This document shows, piece by piece, positions 16,596 through 23,932 of a stretch of DNA of 35,441 nucleotides (positions are counted from its first letter, which is position 1; each line of letters opens with the position of its first letter). Source of the stretch: Pseudomonadota bacterium. GTDB taxonomy: Bacteria > Myxococcota_A > Bradymonadia > Bradymonadales > GCA-2716585. Both the position numbers and the translations under genes were made by a program. A model generated the notes under the pieces. That model searched no databases and had not been told where the DNA came from. It saw nothing but the letters and a program-made list of their open reading frames with translations. The stretch spans positions 1 through 35,441 of the forward strand of contig SYOX01000147.1 of the NCBI GenBank assembly GCA_005804885.1, given 5' to 3'.

Positions 16596-18161
16596 TCAAG
16601 GCAGACGAGGAGCCGGGGCGCGGTCGAGGTGCCCCTCGAAGTCGGCGAGGTCGTTGACCACCGCGCGGGCGTCTTCCAGCCGCACCTCGCCGCAGTTGAC
16701 CCGATCGGCCAGGGCGCGCTCCAGCGTCACCATCCCTTCGGCGCGGCCGGCCTGCATGGCGCTGATGAGCTGGGGCGTCCTGCCCTCGCGGATCAGGCTC
16801 GCGACGTTGTGGTTGACCCTCAGGACCTCCAGCGCCGCCACCCTGCCCCGCCCCATCTGCCGAGGCAGCAGGCGCTGGGCGACGATCGCCTGGAGGCTGT
16901 CGGCCAGCTGCGCCCGGACCTGCCCGTGGCGCTCGGGCGGGCAGGCGTCCAGGATGCGCTCGATGGCCGAGGGCGCCGAGCGGCTGTGCAGGCTCGTCAG
17001 GACCAGGTGCCCTGTCTCGGCCGCCGTCAGCGCCATCATGATCGTCTCGGGCTCGCGCATCTCTCCGACGAGGATGACGTCGGGATCCTCCCGCAGCGCG
17101 TCCCTGAGCCCCGTCGCGAAGTCCTTGACATGCCTGCCTTTTTCCCGCTGACGCACGAGCCCCCCCCGCCCCAGGGCGCGGATCTGGTACTCGATGGGAT
17201 CCTCGATGGAGATCAAGAGCCCCCCCCGCGACATCAGCGACTCCTGAGCCAGCGCCGCGAGCGTCGTGCTCTTGCCCGAGCCCGTCGGCCCCGTGACGAT
17301 CACCAGCCCGTGGGGCAGCCGCGCCAGCGGCGCCAGATCCATCGGCAGCTCCAGCGACTCCAGGCTGCGGGCGGCCTCGCTGAGCAAGCGCACCGCCGCC
17401 GTCAGGCCCGCCGACGAGCGGTAGATGTTGACCCGGAAGCGCCCCAGCGAGGGCACCTTCAAGGTCAAGTCCGCGCTCTGGCCCGCGTCGAGCGCCTCGA
17501 CCACCCAGGGCACCATGCAGGGCTCAAGGAGGCGAAGCGTGTCCACCTGCGGCTGATCGATCATCGGCTGAAGGCGCCCGTCGATCCGGACCGTCGGCAG
17601 CTCGTCCGCCCCCAGGTGCAAATCCGAGGCCCTGCTCATCACCGCGCGCCCCAGCAGGCTGGCGAGCTCCGGGCTGACCTGCGGCGACCGCCAGGATCGC
17701 GGCGAGAGCGGCGGCGACGGGATCGCGGGCGCTATCGGAGCCCCGACCTGGGCGGCGGCGGGCTCGGCGCTCGACGCCGCGAAGCCCGCCGAGGCCGCCG
17801 CTGGCTCCTCCGGCGTCGCCGCGCGAGGCGCCTCGACGACCCTGGAGAAGACGACGTCAAAGCCCTCCTCGGACTCTCGACCCTTGAAGCGCGCCTTGAA
17901 GACCTCCCCCGACGGGATCTGGTGATCCAGGACGCTCTCCGCTCCCCCCTTGAGCGCCGCCTCGACCCCCCCGTCGAGCAGCTCGCCCAGGAGCCCGCGC
18001 AACATCTCCCCCGAGGTCTGCGGCATCACGAAGCGCTTCTTGACCCCGCCCTGGAAGAGCTGGGGCGTCCTGTCGCACCCCATGCGGATCTCGGTGGCGT
18101 CCTGCTGGACGACGATGTTGAGGATGCCGTTGATCTGCGGCCCGGTCCCTGTCGACGCCAT
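16596..18161 (-). CDS. PilT/PilU-family hexameric ATPase with extended N-terminus
   Basis: A 521-residue secretion or retraction ATPase. The ATP-binding core contains Walker A GPTGSGKST (Lys297), Asp box ISIEDPIEY (Glu320), Walker B DPDVILVGEMR (Glu367) and His box TGHLVLTSLHS (His385, His392), all intact and PilT-like. It is preceded at 164-264 by the usual N2D domain (ASDLHLGADELPTVRIDGRL). PilT is normally about 345-380 residues; the extra N-terminal 110 residues (ILNIVVQQDATEIRMGCDR) look like a second, diverged N2D copy, joined by an Ala/Pro linker. The ATG at 18161 is preceded by GGAGGGGAG; a GTG at 18209 lacks a ribosome binding site. No other type IV pilus gene is nearby. PilT-type ATPases power pilus disassembly, but this member may serve another assembly. 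Confidence 0.88.
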   Translation of the reverse strand: MASTGTGPQINGILNIVVQQDATEIRMGCDRTPQLFQGGVKKRFVMPQTSGEMLRGLLGELLDGGVEAALKGGAESVLDHQIPSGEVFKARFKGRESEEGFDVVFSRVVEAPRAATPEEPAAASAGFAASSAEPAAAQVGAPIAPAIPSPPLSPRSWRSPQVSPELASLLGRAVMSRASDLHLGADELPTVRIDGRLQPMIDQPQVDTLRLLEPCMVPWVVEALDAGQSADLTLKVPSLGRFRVNIYRSSAGLTAAVRLLSEAARSLESLELPMDLAPLARLPHGLVIVTGPTGSGKSTTLAALAQESLMSRGGLLISIEDPIEYQIRALGRGGLVRQREKGRHVKDFATGLRDALREDPDVILVGEMREPETIMMALTAAETGHLVLTSLHSRSAPSAIERILDACPPERHGQVRAQLADSLQAIVAQRLLPRQMGRGRVAALEVLRVNHNVASLIREGRTPQLISAMQAGRAEGMVTLERALADRVNCGEVRLEDARAVVNDLADFEGHLDRAPAPRLP

Positions 18162-18243
18162 CTCCCCTCCAAGTGCGGCCGCCGCGATCCCGATCGGCGC
18201 GCCCTCCACCCCACACGCGAGCGCGTCGCGCCCGCCTCGATCC

Positions 18244-19554
18244 TCAGTCGACCCCGACGAGCAAGGCCTCGATCTGAGCGCCCGTGAGCCGACCCGACAG
18301 CGCCGCCCTGAGCTGCGCGTCGGGCGTGGCCAGGAGCTGCTCGGGCGGCGCCTGCCAGCCGTGAAGGGCGCGCAGCAACAGCGCCCTGACCTCCAGCGCC
18401 ACCAGCCGCTCCATCAGCTCGGCGAGCATCGTGGGCTTGAGATCGGCCAGGTCGAGCGTCTTGTGCGCAATGCGCCCCTCGATCAGGACAGTCGACAGCG
18501 CGCCGTCCTCCGCGCGCCTGTTGCGCCCAAGGAGCGAGTCGGCCAGATCCGGCAGCCCCCCCTTGAGCCGCGACCACACCGAGGCCGGCTTGCCCTCGGC
18601 GCGCTGCACCAGCGCGTCCGTCCCAGGGCCGTCCTCGACCGTCACCCGCAGCGACTCGGTCCCGTCCCCGAAGAGCGTGTAGACCTCGTCCCCCACCGTG
18701 CGCTCGACCACCTGATCGATGATCGACGCGATCACCCGGCGCTCGATGCTCTCTGCCTTCTTGCGCGGCGCGCCCTGCTCGCCGCCCACCTCGATCTCGA
18801 AGCCCTGCCCCTTGCGCTCGGTCCGCGTCTCCCGATCAAAGAGCCTCGGCAACAGCGCCGCCAGATCGTCCTGCCGCAGCGGGCTGAGCCACCGCCCCTC
18901 ATGCGCGCCGCGCCCGTAGCTCAGGTTTCGGTAGAGGCACTGCACCCGCACCGCGAGATCCTGGATCGCCGCCTCGGGCAAGGCCCCCCCGATCCCCTCG
19001 AACAAGAGCTGGATCAACGCCACGACGCGATCGTCCGGCGCCTTGAGCGCCCCGACGAGGTGCTTGATCCCCGTCGGATCGTCGTCGCCGCACACCAGCG
19101 CGGGCACCGCGCGCCCCGCCGGCGCGTACCCCGCCCCCACCAGATCGACCAGCAAGCCCTCGACCGCCTCCGCCTGCTCCTCGATGGGCAGCTCGACCAC
19201 CTGGCCGCCCCTCATCTTGATCGACACCGACGCGTCAAACAGCCCCTCTCGGCGCTCGGCCCCCTCGATGGCCGCGAGATCGACGGCCCCGCGATCGTCG
19301 CCGCAGCGCCACGCCAGCGCCCTGTCCGTCAACACGATCCCCTCAAAGGCCGCGCCCGAGCCGGAGAGCCGCAGGGCCGCCACGACGTGCTCGCCCTCGT
19401 AATGGCGCAACCCGAAGGCGCACAGCGCCAGCGCTCGCCGGATCTCTGGCCCGCTCGTCTGAGGTGGGAAGACCGCGCCAGCGGCCCCAAGCCGCGCACG
19501 CGCCAGCTTGTGGAGGATCGCCGGGGACGAAGGGGCAGGGGTTCTCTCGCTCAT
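18244..19554 (-). CDS. Unknown protein with PH-like N-terminal domain
   Basis: A 436-residue soluble protein. Residues about 65-140 have the pattern of a bacterial PH-like domain: GIVLTDRALAWRCGDDRGAV, then DLAAIEGAERREG, ASVSIKMRGGQVVELP and an amphipathic closing helix EEQAEAVEGLLVDLVGAG. The rest is mostly helical, with PDDRVVALIQLLFEGIGGAL and a C-terminal segment of short helices (LAELMERLVALEVRALLLRA). No catalytic motif is visible. GAGGTCAT directly precedes the ATG at 19554. It is the first gene of a three-gene minus-strand group (gaps 82 and 75 nt) with a PilT-like ATPase and a degenerate P-loop protein, so it may be an adaptor for that machinery. The palindromic element lies just upstream. 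PH assignment is by pattern only. Confidence 0.62.
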   Translation of the reverse strand: MSERTPAPSSPAILHKLARARLGAAGAVFPPQTSGPEIRRALALCAFGLRHYEGEHVVAALRLSGSGAAFEGIVLTDRALAWRCGDDRGAVDLAAIEGAERREGLFDASVSIKMRGGQVVELPIEEQAEAVEGLLVDLVGAGYAPAGRAVPALVCGDDDPTGIKHLVGALKAPDDRVVALIQLLFEGIGGALPEAAIQDLAVRVQCLYRNLSYGRGAHEGRWLSPLRQDDLAALLPRLFDRETRTERKGQGFEIEVGGEQGAPRKKAESIERRVIASIIDQVVERTVGDEVYTLFGDGTESLRVTVEDGPGTDALVQRAEGKPASVWSRLKGGLPDLADSLLGRNRRAEDGALSTVLIEGRIAHKTLDLADLKPTMLAELMERLVALEVRALLLRALHGWQAPPEQLLATPDAQLRAALSGRLTGAQIEALLVGVD

Positions 19555-20118
19555 ATGACCTCAAGCTCCGTGCACGGGACATGCTACAGCGCGCCGCGCC
19601 CGCTCGTCCATGCCTCAGGTTCGCTCAGCAAAGGCTCCAGGCCCCTTCGACGCCCTACGATCGCCCCACGCTCCTCGCACCGCCCCCCACAAGGGGGGAC
19701 GGGCTCGTCGGGTGGGGCTTGGATGCGTGGGCGGGCTGCGCCCTGTCGGTCGCAGGCCGGCGCAAGGATGACAGAGAATCGAAGGGGAGGATCACCGCGT
19801 CGAAGTGGGCCTGTGGATTGGGGTTTTTGCTCCCCCAGGTGTCGACCTGGGCCGCCCGCCGGCCTGCGACCGACAGGGCGCAGCCCACCCTGAGATTCTA
19901 GCCCCACCCGACGAGCCCGTCCCCCCTTGTGGGGGGCGGTGCGAGGAGCGTGGGGCGATCGTCGAGCGTGGAGCGCTCGTCGTGCGTGGGGCGTTGAGGA
20001 GCGGTGCGATCATGACTTCAATGAGCAAACCTGGTCCATGCCTCCCTGCGCTCCCTTGCCCCTCGATCTCAACCGCCAGACGCGCTAAACCTGTTCGCCC
20101 AGCATGGAGGATCGCCCG
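19555..20118. other. Gene-free divergent intergenic region
   Basis: This 564-nt stretch lies between the PH-like gene and the aminopeptidase gene, which diverge. I see no convincing protein-coding frame; open frames across it arise from the symmetry and GC content of the palindromic element at 19659-19960. Downstream of the element, 19961-20005 has a loose short repetition of GCGTGG(A/G)GCG. No clear promoter was found for either flanking gene. Confidence 0.6.
19659..19960. repeat. 302-bp palindromic element, copy A
   Basis: Left arm 19659-19762 and right arm 19857-19960 are inverted copies of 104 nt, with 97 positions matching when paired. All seven mismatches fall in one block of about 13 nt (19720-19732 on the left). 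The loop is 94 nt. Inside each arm is a small hairpin CCCCCCACAAGGGGGG and the segment CCTGTCGGTCGCAGG. A second copy with the same order of parts lies at 35071-35378 in the same orientation. There is no transposase and no evident target-site duplication. It may be a non-autonomous mobile element, a structured RNA or a binding platform; the sequence alone does not decide. Confidence 0.92.
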
Positions 20119-21531
20119 ATGACCCTTGTCGCCCCCGACCCGCTGACCCGACGCTGCCTCTCCCAACGCCGAAAGGCCCTGGGAGATGCCCTCGACGGCA
20201 AGCCCGCGCTGATCTTCGCCGGCCTGCCCAGGCCCCGCAACTACGCCGCCGCCGCGTACCCCTTTCGCGCGTCGAGCCACTTCGTCTACCTGGCCGGCCT
20301 GTCCATCCCCGGCGCCGCGATCCTGCTCCACGGCGATCGCGCCACCCTCTTTGCCCCGCCCCACGACCCCGATCACGCCCTCTGGCACGGCGACGAGCCC
20401 GACCCGGACGAGATCGCCGCGTGGATCGGCTGCCACCACGCCCCCCTCGGCGCGCTCCCCGCCGCCCTGGCCGCCCTGGCCCCCATGACCCTGCCGACCC
20501 CCGATCTGGCAGGCTGCGCGGCGGCCTCGCGCCTGCTGGGGCGCTCTATCGCCCCAGGCCGCCTCGACGATCGGGACCGGCCGCTGGCCCTGGCCATGAT
20601 CTGCGCGCGCCTGATCCACGACGAGGCCGCCGTCGCCCACCTCCGGCTCGCCGCGGACGCCGCCGCGCGGGCCTTTAGCGCCGGCCTCGCCGCCACGCGC
20701 CCCGATCGCCCGGAGCGCGACGTCCGCGCCGCGATGATCGGCGCCCTGCTGGCCGAGGGCCTGGAGCCCTCCTTCTCGCCCATCGTCTCGGTTCACGGCG
20801 AGGTGCTCCACAACCCCTCCAGCCGAGGGGTGATGCGCAGCGGGGATCTGCTCCTGGTCGACTTCGGGGCCGAGTCCGAGGGCGGCTGGGCCAGCGACGT
20901 GACCCGCACCTGGCCCGTCAGCGGGCGCTATTCGCCAACCCAGCGGGCCATCGTCGAGGTCGTCCTGGCCGCCCAGGCCGCAGCCATCGACGCCCTCGCC
21001 CCTGGCGCTAGATACCTCGACGTCCACCTGACCGCTTGCAGGGCGCTCGCCGCCGGGCTCGTCGATCTGGGCATCCTGCGGGGCGACGTCGACGGGATCG
21101 TCGAGGACGGCCTCCACGCGCTCTTCCTCCCCCACGGCCTCGGGCACCTCCTCGGCCTCGACGTCCACGACATGGAAGACCTCGGCGATCTGGCGGGCTA
21201 CGCCCAGGGCCGCGCCCGGTCGGCACAGTTCGGCCTCGGCTACCTCCGCCTCGACCGCGACCTGACACCCGGCATGGCCCTCACCATCGAGCCCGGCTTC
21301 TACCAGGTCCCCGCGCTGCTGGCCCCCGACAGCCCCCTGGCGATGCGCGCCGGCGACCGCCTCGACCGCGCCCGACTCGCCGACTTCGCCGACGTCCGCG
21401 GCGTCCGCATCGAAGACGACCTCCTCATCACTCCCGACGGCGGCGAGCCCCTCACGCGCGCAATCCCTAAACAAATCAATGAGATCGAGCACCTCATGGC
21501 CGGAGACCTCCAGCCCCAGGAGGCTCCGTGA
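20119..21531 (+). CDS. M24B metallopeptidase (Xaa-Pro aminopeptidase family)
   Basis: A 470-residue cytoplasmic aminopeptidase P-like enzyme that removes N-terminal residues preceding proline. The N-terminal creatinase-like domain includes FAGLPRPRNYAAAAYPFR and SSHFVYLAGL, typical of PepP. The pita-bread catalytic domain keeps all five metal ligands: LVDFGAE (Asp248), SDVTRTW (Asp260), HGLGHLLGLDVHD (His343), TIEPGFY (Glu391) and VRIEDDLLIT (Glu432). SVHGEVLHN provides the substrate His. GGAGG at 20106-20110 sits eight bases before the ATG at 20119, so that start is preferred over ATG at 20104. The stop overlaps the GTG of the GH13 gene (GTGA), implying co-translation. Both flanking domains are intact, so activity is expected. 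Confidence 0.9.
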   Translation: MTLVAPDPLTRRCLSQRRKALGDALDGKPALIFAGLPRPRNYAAAAYPFRASSHFVYLAGLSIPGAAILLHGDRATLFAPPHDPDHALWHGDEPDPDEIAAWIGCHHAPLGALPAALAALAPMTLPTPDLAGCAAASRLLGRSIAPGRLDDRDRPLALAMICARLIHDEAAVAHLRLAADAAARAFSAGLAATRPDRPERDVRAAMIGALLAEGLEPSFSPIVSVHGEVLHNPSSRGVMRSGDLLLVDFGAESEGGWASDVTRTWPVSGRYSPTQRAIVEVVLAAQAAAIDALAPGARYLDVHLTACRALAAGLVDLGILRGDVDGIVEDGLHALFLPHGLGHLLGLDVHDMEDLGDLAGYAQGRARSAQFGLGYLRLDRDLTPGMALTIEPGFYQVPALLAPDSPLAMRAGDRLDRARLADFADVRGVRIEDDLLITPDGGEPLTRAIPKQINEIEHLMAGDLQPQEAP

Positions 21532-23072
21532 GGCCGCCGACCGCGCCGCCTGAGCCCTGGGCGACGCCCGCCGACGAGGCCATGGCGCGCGCCGTCGAGG
21601 CCCGCGCCGCCGACTGGCGCGTCGGCCCCGTCGTCTACCACGCCATGGTCGACCGCTTCGGCCCTCCCCGCGACCTCGCCGCCCGCGCGCACCTCTACGC
21701 CCACCCCCGGCGGCTGCGCGCCTGGAGCGAGGCCCCTCGGCAGGGCCACTTCGTCGAGACCCACGGCGTCTGGAGCCACGAGCTGGACTTCTGGGGCGGC
21801 GATCTGCCCTCCCTGATCGAGCGCCTGGACCACCTCGTCGACCTCGGCGCCGACGTCCTCGTCCTGAACCCCATCCACGACGCCCTGACCAACCACAAGT
21901 ACGACGCCCGCGACCCCGCCGCCCTCTCCCCCGAGTTCGGCGATCGCGACGACCTCGCCGCGCTCATCAAGGCGCTCGACGGCCGCGGCCTGCGGCTGAT
22001 GCTCGACGGCGTCTTCAACCACATCGGCCGCGCCGCGCCCATCTTCCAGGACGCCCTGCGCGACCCCCAGAGCCCCTGGCGCGGCTGGTTCGACTTCGAC
22101 GGCCGACACCCCCACGGCTACGCCTGCTGGATGGACGCCCCCAACCTGCCCGAGCTGCGCCTCGACAACCCCGACGTCAAGGACGCCATGTTCGCCGCCC
22201 CCGGCTCCGTCGTCCAGACCATGCTCCGCCTGGGCACCTCGGGCTGGCGCCTGGACGTCGCCCACGACATCGGCCACCACCTGCTGGCCGAGCTGACCGC
22301 CGCCGCCCGCGCCGCGCGCCCCGACGCCTGGATCGTCGGCGAGCTGTGGAACTACCCCGAGGGGTGGACCTCGGCGGTGGACGGCGTGATGAACTTCCAC
22401 GCCCGCGAGATCATCCTCAAGCTCATCCAAGGCCCCGTCGACGGCCCCCAGGCCAGCGCCATGCTCGACACCATGGTCCGCGACGCCGGCATCGACGGCC
22501 TCCTGCGCTCCTGGCTCATCCTCGACAACCACGACACCCCGCGCCTGGCCACCGCCCTGCCCTCTCCCCGGGATCGCCGCCTGGCGCGCCTGCTCCAGCT
22601 CACCCTGCCCGGGGCCCCCGTCATCTACTACGGCTCCGAGATCGGCATGGAGGGCGGCGACGACCCCGAGATGCGCGCCCCGATGCGCTGGGAGGACGTC
22701 AACGACCACAACCCTGAGCTCGCCGACCTCAAGAAGCTCCTCAAGCTGCGCCGCAGCCTGCGCGCTCTGCGCCTCGGCGACATGCGCCGCCTCGACGCCC
22801 GCGCCCTGCTCGCCTTCCAGCGCCGCACGGACCGCTTCGACGAGACCGTCACCGTCCTGGTCAACGCCACCGACGACGATCTCGAAGAGCTGGTCCCGCT
22901 GCGCGACCCCAGAGCCATGAACGGCCAGTGGCTCCTCGATCACCTCTCCGGCGACCGCCTCCAGATCTTCGCCGGCACCGTCCACCTGACCGTCCCCGCC
23001 CGCAGCGCCCGCCTGCTGACCCTCATCGATCCCCGCGACAAGGGCTACACCCCCTACAAGCGCGCCCGCTGA
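21528..23072 (+). CDS. Glycoside hydrolase family 13 (alpha-amylase-like), cytoplasmic
   Basis: A 514-residue GH13 enzyme. Conserved regions are DGVFNH (160-165), GWRLDVAHD with nucleophile Asp243, GELW with acid/base Glu272, and LDNHDTPR with stabiliser Asp336. HKYDARDPAALSPEFG near residue 123 fits the maltogenic amylase/neopullulanase/cyclomaltodextrinase side of the family, and a late beta-rich domain C (about 440-505) is present. No signal peptide is seen, so it probably acts on internal alpha-glucans or imported oligosaccharides. The GTG start overlaps the aminopeptidase stop by four bases. Its last 19 nt overlap the end of the convergent MscS-like gene. Exact substrate is not determinable here. 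Confidence 0.88.
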   Translation: MRPPTAPPEPWATPADEAMARAVEARAADWRVGPVVYHAMVDRFGPPRDLAARAHLYAHPRRLRAWSEAPRQGHFVETHGVWSHELDFWGGDLPSLIERLDHLVDLGADVLVLNPIHDALTNHKYDARDPAALSPEFGDRDDLAALIKALDGRGLRLMLDGVFNHIGRAAPIFQDALRDPQSPWRGWFDFDGRHPHGYACWMDAPNLPELRLDNPDVKDAMFAAPGSVVQTMLRLGTSGWRLDVAHDIGHHLLAELTAAARAARPDAWIVGELWNYPEGWTSAVDGVMNFHAREIILKLIQGPVDGPQASAMLDTMVRDAGIDGLLRSWLILDNHDTPRLATALPSPRDRRLARLLQLTLPGAPVIYYGSEIGMEGGDDPEMRAPMRWEDVNDHNPELADLKKLLKLRRSLRALRLGDMRRLDARALLAFQRRTDRFDETVTVLVNATDDDLEELVPLRDPRAMNGQWLLDHLSGDRLQIFAGTVHLTVPARSARLLTLIDPRDKGYTPYKRAR

Positions 23073-23932
23073 CCACGCTTCGGGCTCTCTGGCGCCGTCG
23101 CCGCGCTGGGCTGCAAGGCGAGGTCGAGCCCCTGGGGTTGGCCGAAGCGCGCCTCGAGGGTGCGCCGGATGAAGCGATCGGCGCCGCGCGCGACCCGCTC
23201 GGAGGGGGCGTGGAAGGTGATCTCCAGGGCGAGGTCGCGGGGTCCGACGGCGCGCACGGAGACTTCGGAGTCAAAGGCGCGGTAGGGGCAGAGCAGGGCC
23301 GCGTCGCGGGCCTCGGAGAGGTGACGCGAGGTGGCGGGCTCGGAGAGCTGGAACTGGACGGTGACCTGCGCGGTGCTGTGGGGCTCGCGGGTGACAAAGG
23401 CCCCTCGGCGAAGCTGCCCGTTGGGGATGTAGAGCGCCGAGCCGTCGGCCGTCTCCAGGCGGACCGTGGTGGGGCCGACCCGCTCGACGATCCCCTCCAG
23501 CTCGCCGGCCGTGAGGTGGACGCCGGGCGTCAGGTCCCCGCGCAGCGCGAGGCCGACCCCTGCCAGCAGATCCCGGATGAGCCCAAGGGCGCTGATCCCG
23601 AGCAGGACGAGCAGCGCGCACAGCGCGCCGAGCGCCAGCAGCGGCACCCGCTCCAGAAACCACCGCAGCAGCGCGTCGCCCACGATCAGGATCGCGGCGA
23701 TGACCCCGAAGGTCATCAAGGGGGTCGTGCGCTGGTTGGGGTCCAGCCCCGAGCGCCTCAGCGCCCGGCCCAGCGCCAGGATGCCCAGCGCGGCGGCCGC
23801 GCCGAGCGAGACGGCCAGGGCGATGTTGATCAACCCCACGCCCCCGAGGATCCTGTGCAGCGCCTCGATCTCGCGATCGAGGGAGTAGGTCGCGGGCGCC
23901 GCCCCCCCCACGAAGGTCAACGGGTGGCTCAT
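23054..23932 (-). CDS. MscS-family mechanosensitive channel-like protein
   Basis: A 292-residue membrane protein. Transmembrane segments lie at about 33-58 and 70-120 (at least three helices), followed by the MscS cytoplasmic beta domain: GVGLALRGDLTPGVHLTAG, LEGIVERVGPTTVRLETADG and LYIPNGQL. The C-terminal alpha/beta domain ends with a basic tail. MscS channels open under membrane tension and release ions and solutes during osmotic downshock. The ATG overlaps the stop of the large antiporter-ATPase gene (ATGA), so it is the last gene of a three-gene ion-transport operon. Its end overlaps the convergent GH13 gene by 19 nt. The pore helix is Ala/Gly/Leu-rich (ALGALCALLVLLGISALGLI) as expected. 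Confidence 0.88.
   Translation of the reverse strand: MSHPLTFVGGAAPATYSLDREIEALHRILGGVGLINIALAVSLGAAAALGILALGRALRRSGLDPNQRTTPLMTFGVIAAILIVGDALLRWFLERVPLLALGALCALLVLLGISALGLIRDLLAGVGLALRGDLTPGVHLTAGELEGIVERVGPTTVRLETADGSALYIPNGQLRRGAFVTREPHSTAQVTVQFQLSEPATSRHLSEARDAALLCPYRAFDSEVSVRAVGPRDLALEITFHAPSERVARGADRFIRRTLEARFGQPQGLDLALQPSAATAPESPKRGQRARL

Noticed and set aside
15669..18287. An 872-codon plus-strand frame opposite the PilT-like gene
   Set aside because: The minus strand encodes an intact PilT-family ATPase with all motifs. The antisense product is repetitive Arg/Pro/His/Asp sequence.
19659..19960. Reading the palindromic element as encoding small proteins
   Set aside because: Frames through it differ between copy A and copy B by indels that break the frame, have no ribosome binding site, and mirror the inverted symmetry.
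19792..21492. A 566-codon minus-strand frame through the palindromic element and the aminopeptidase gene
   Set aside because: The M24 enzyme on the plus strand has all metal ligands; the antisense frame extends into the repeat only through lack of stops.
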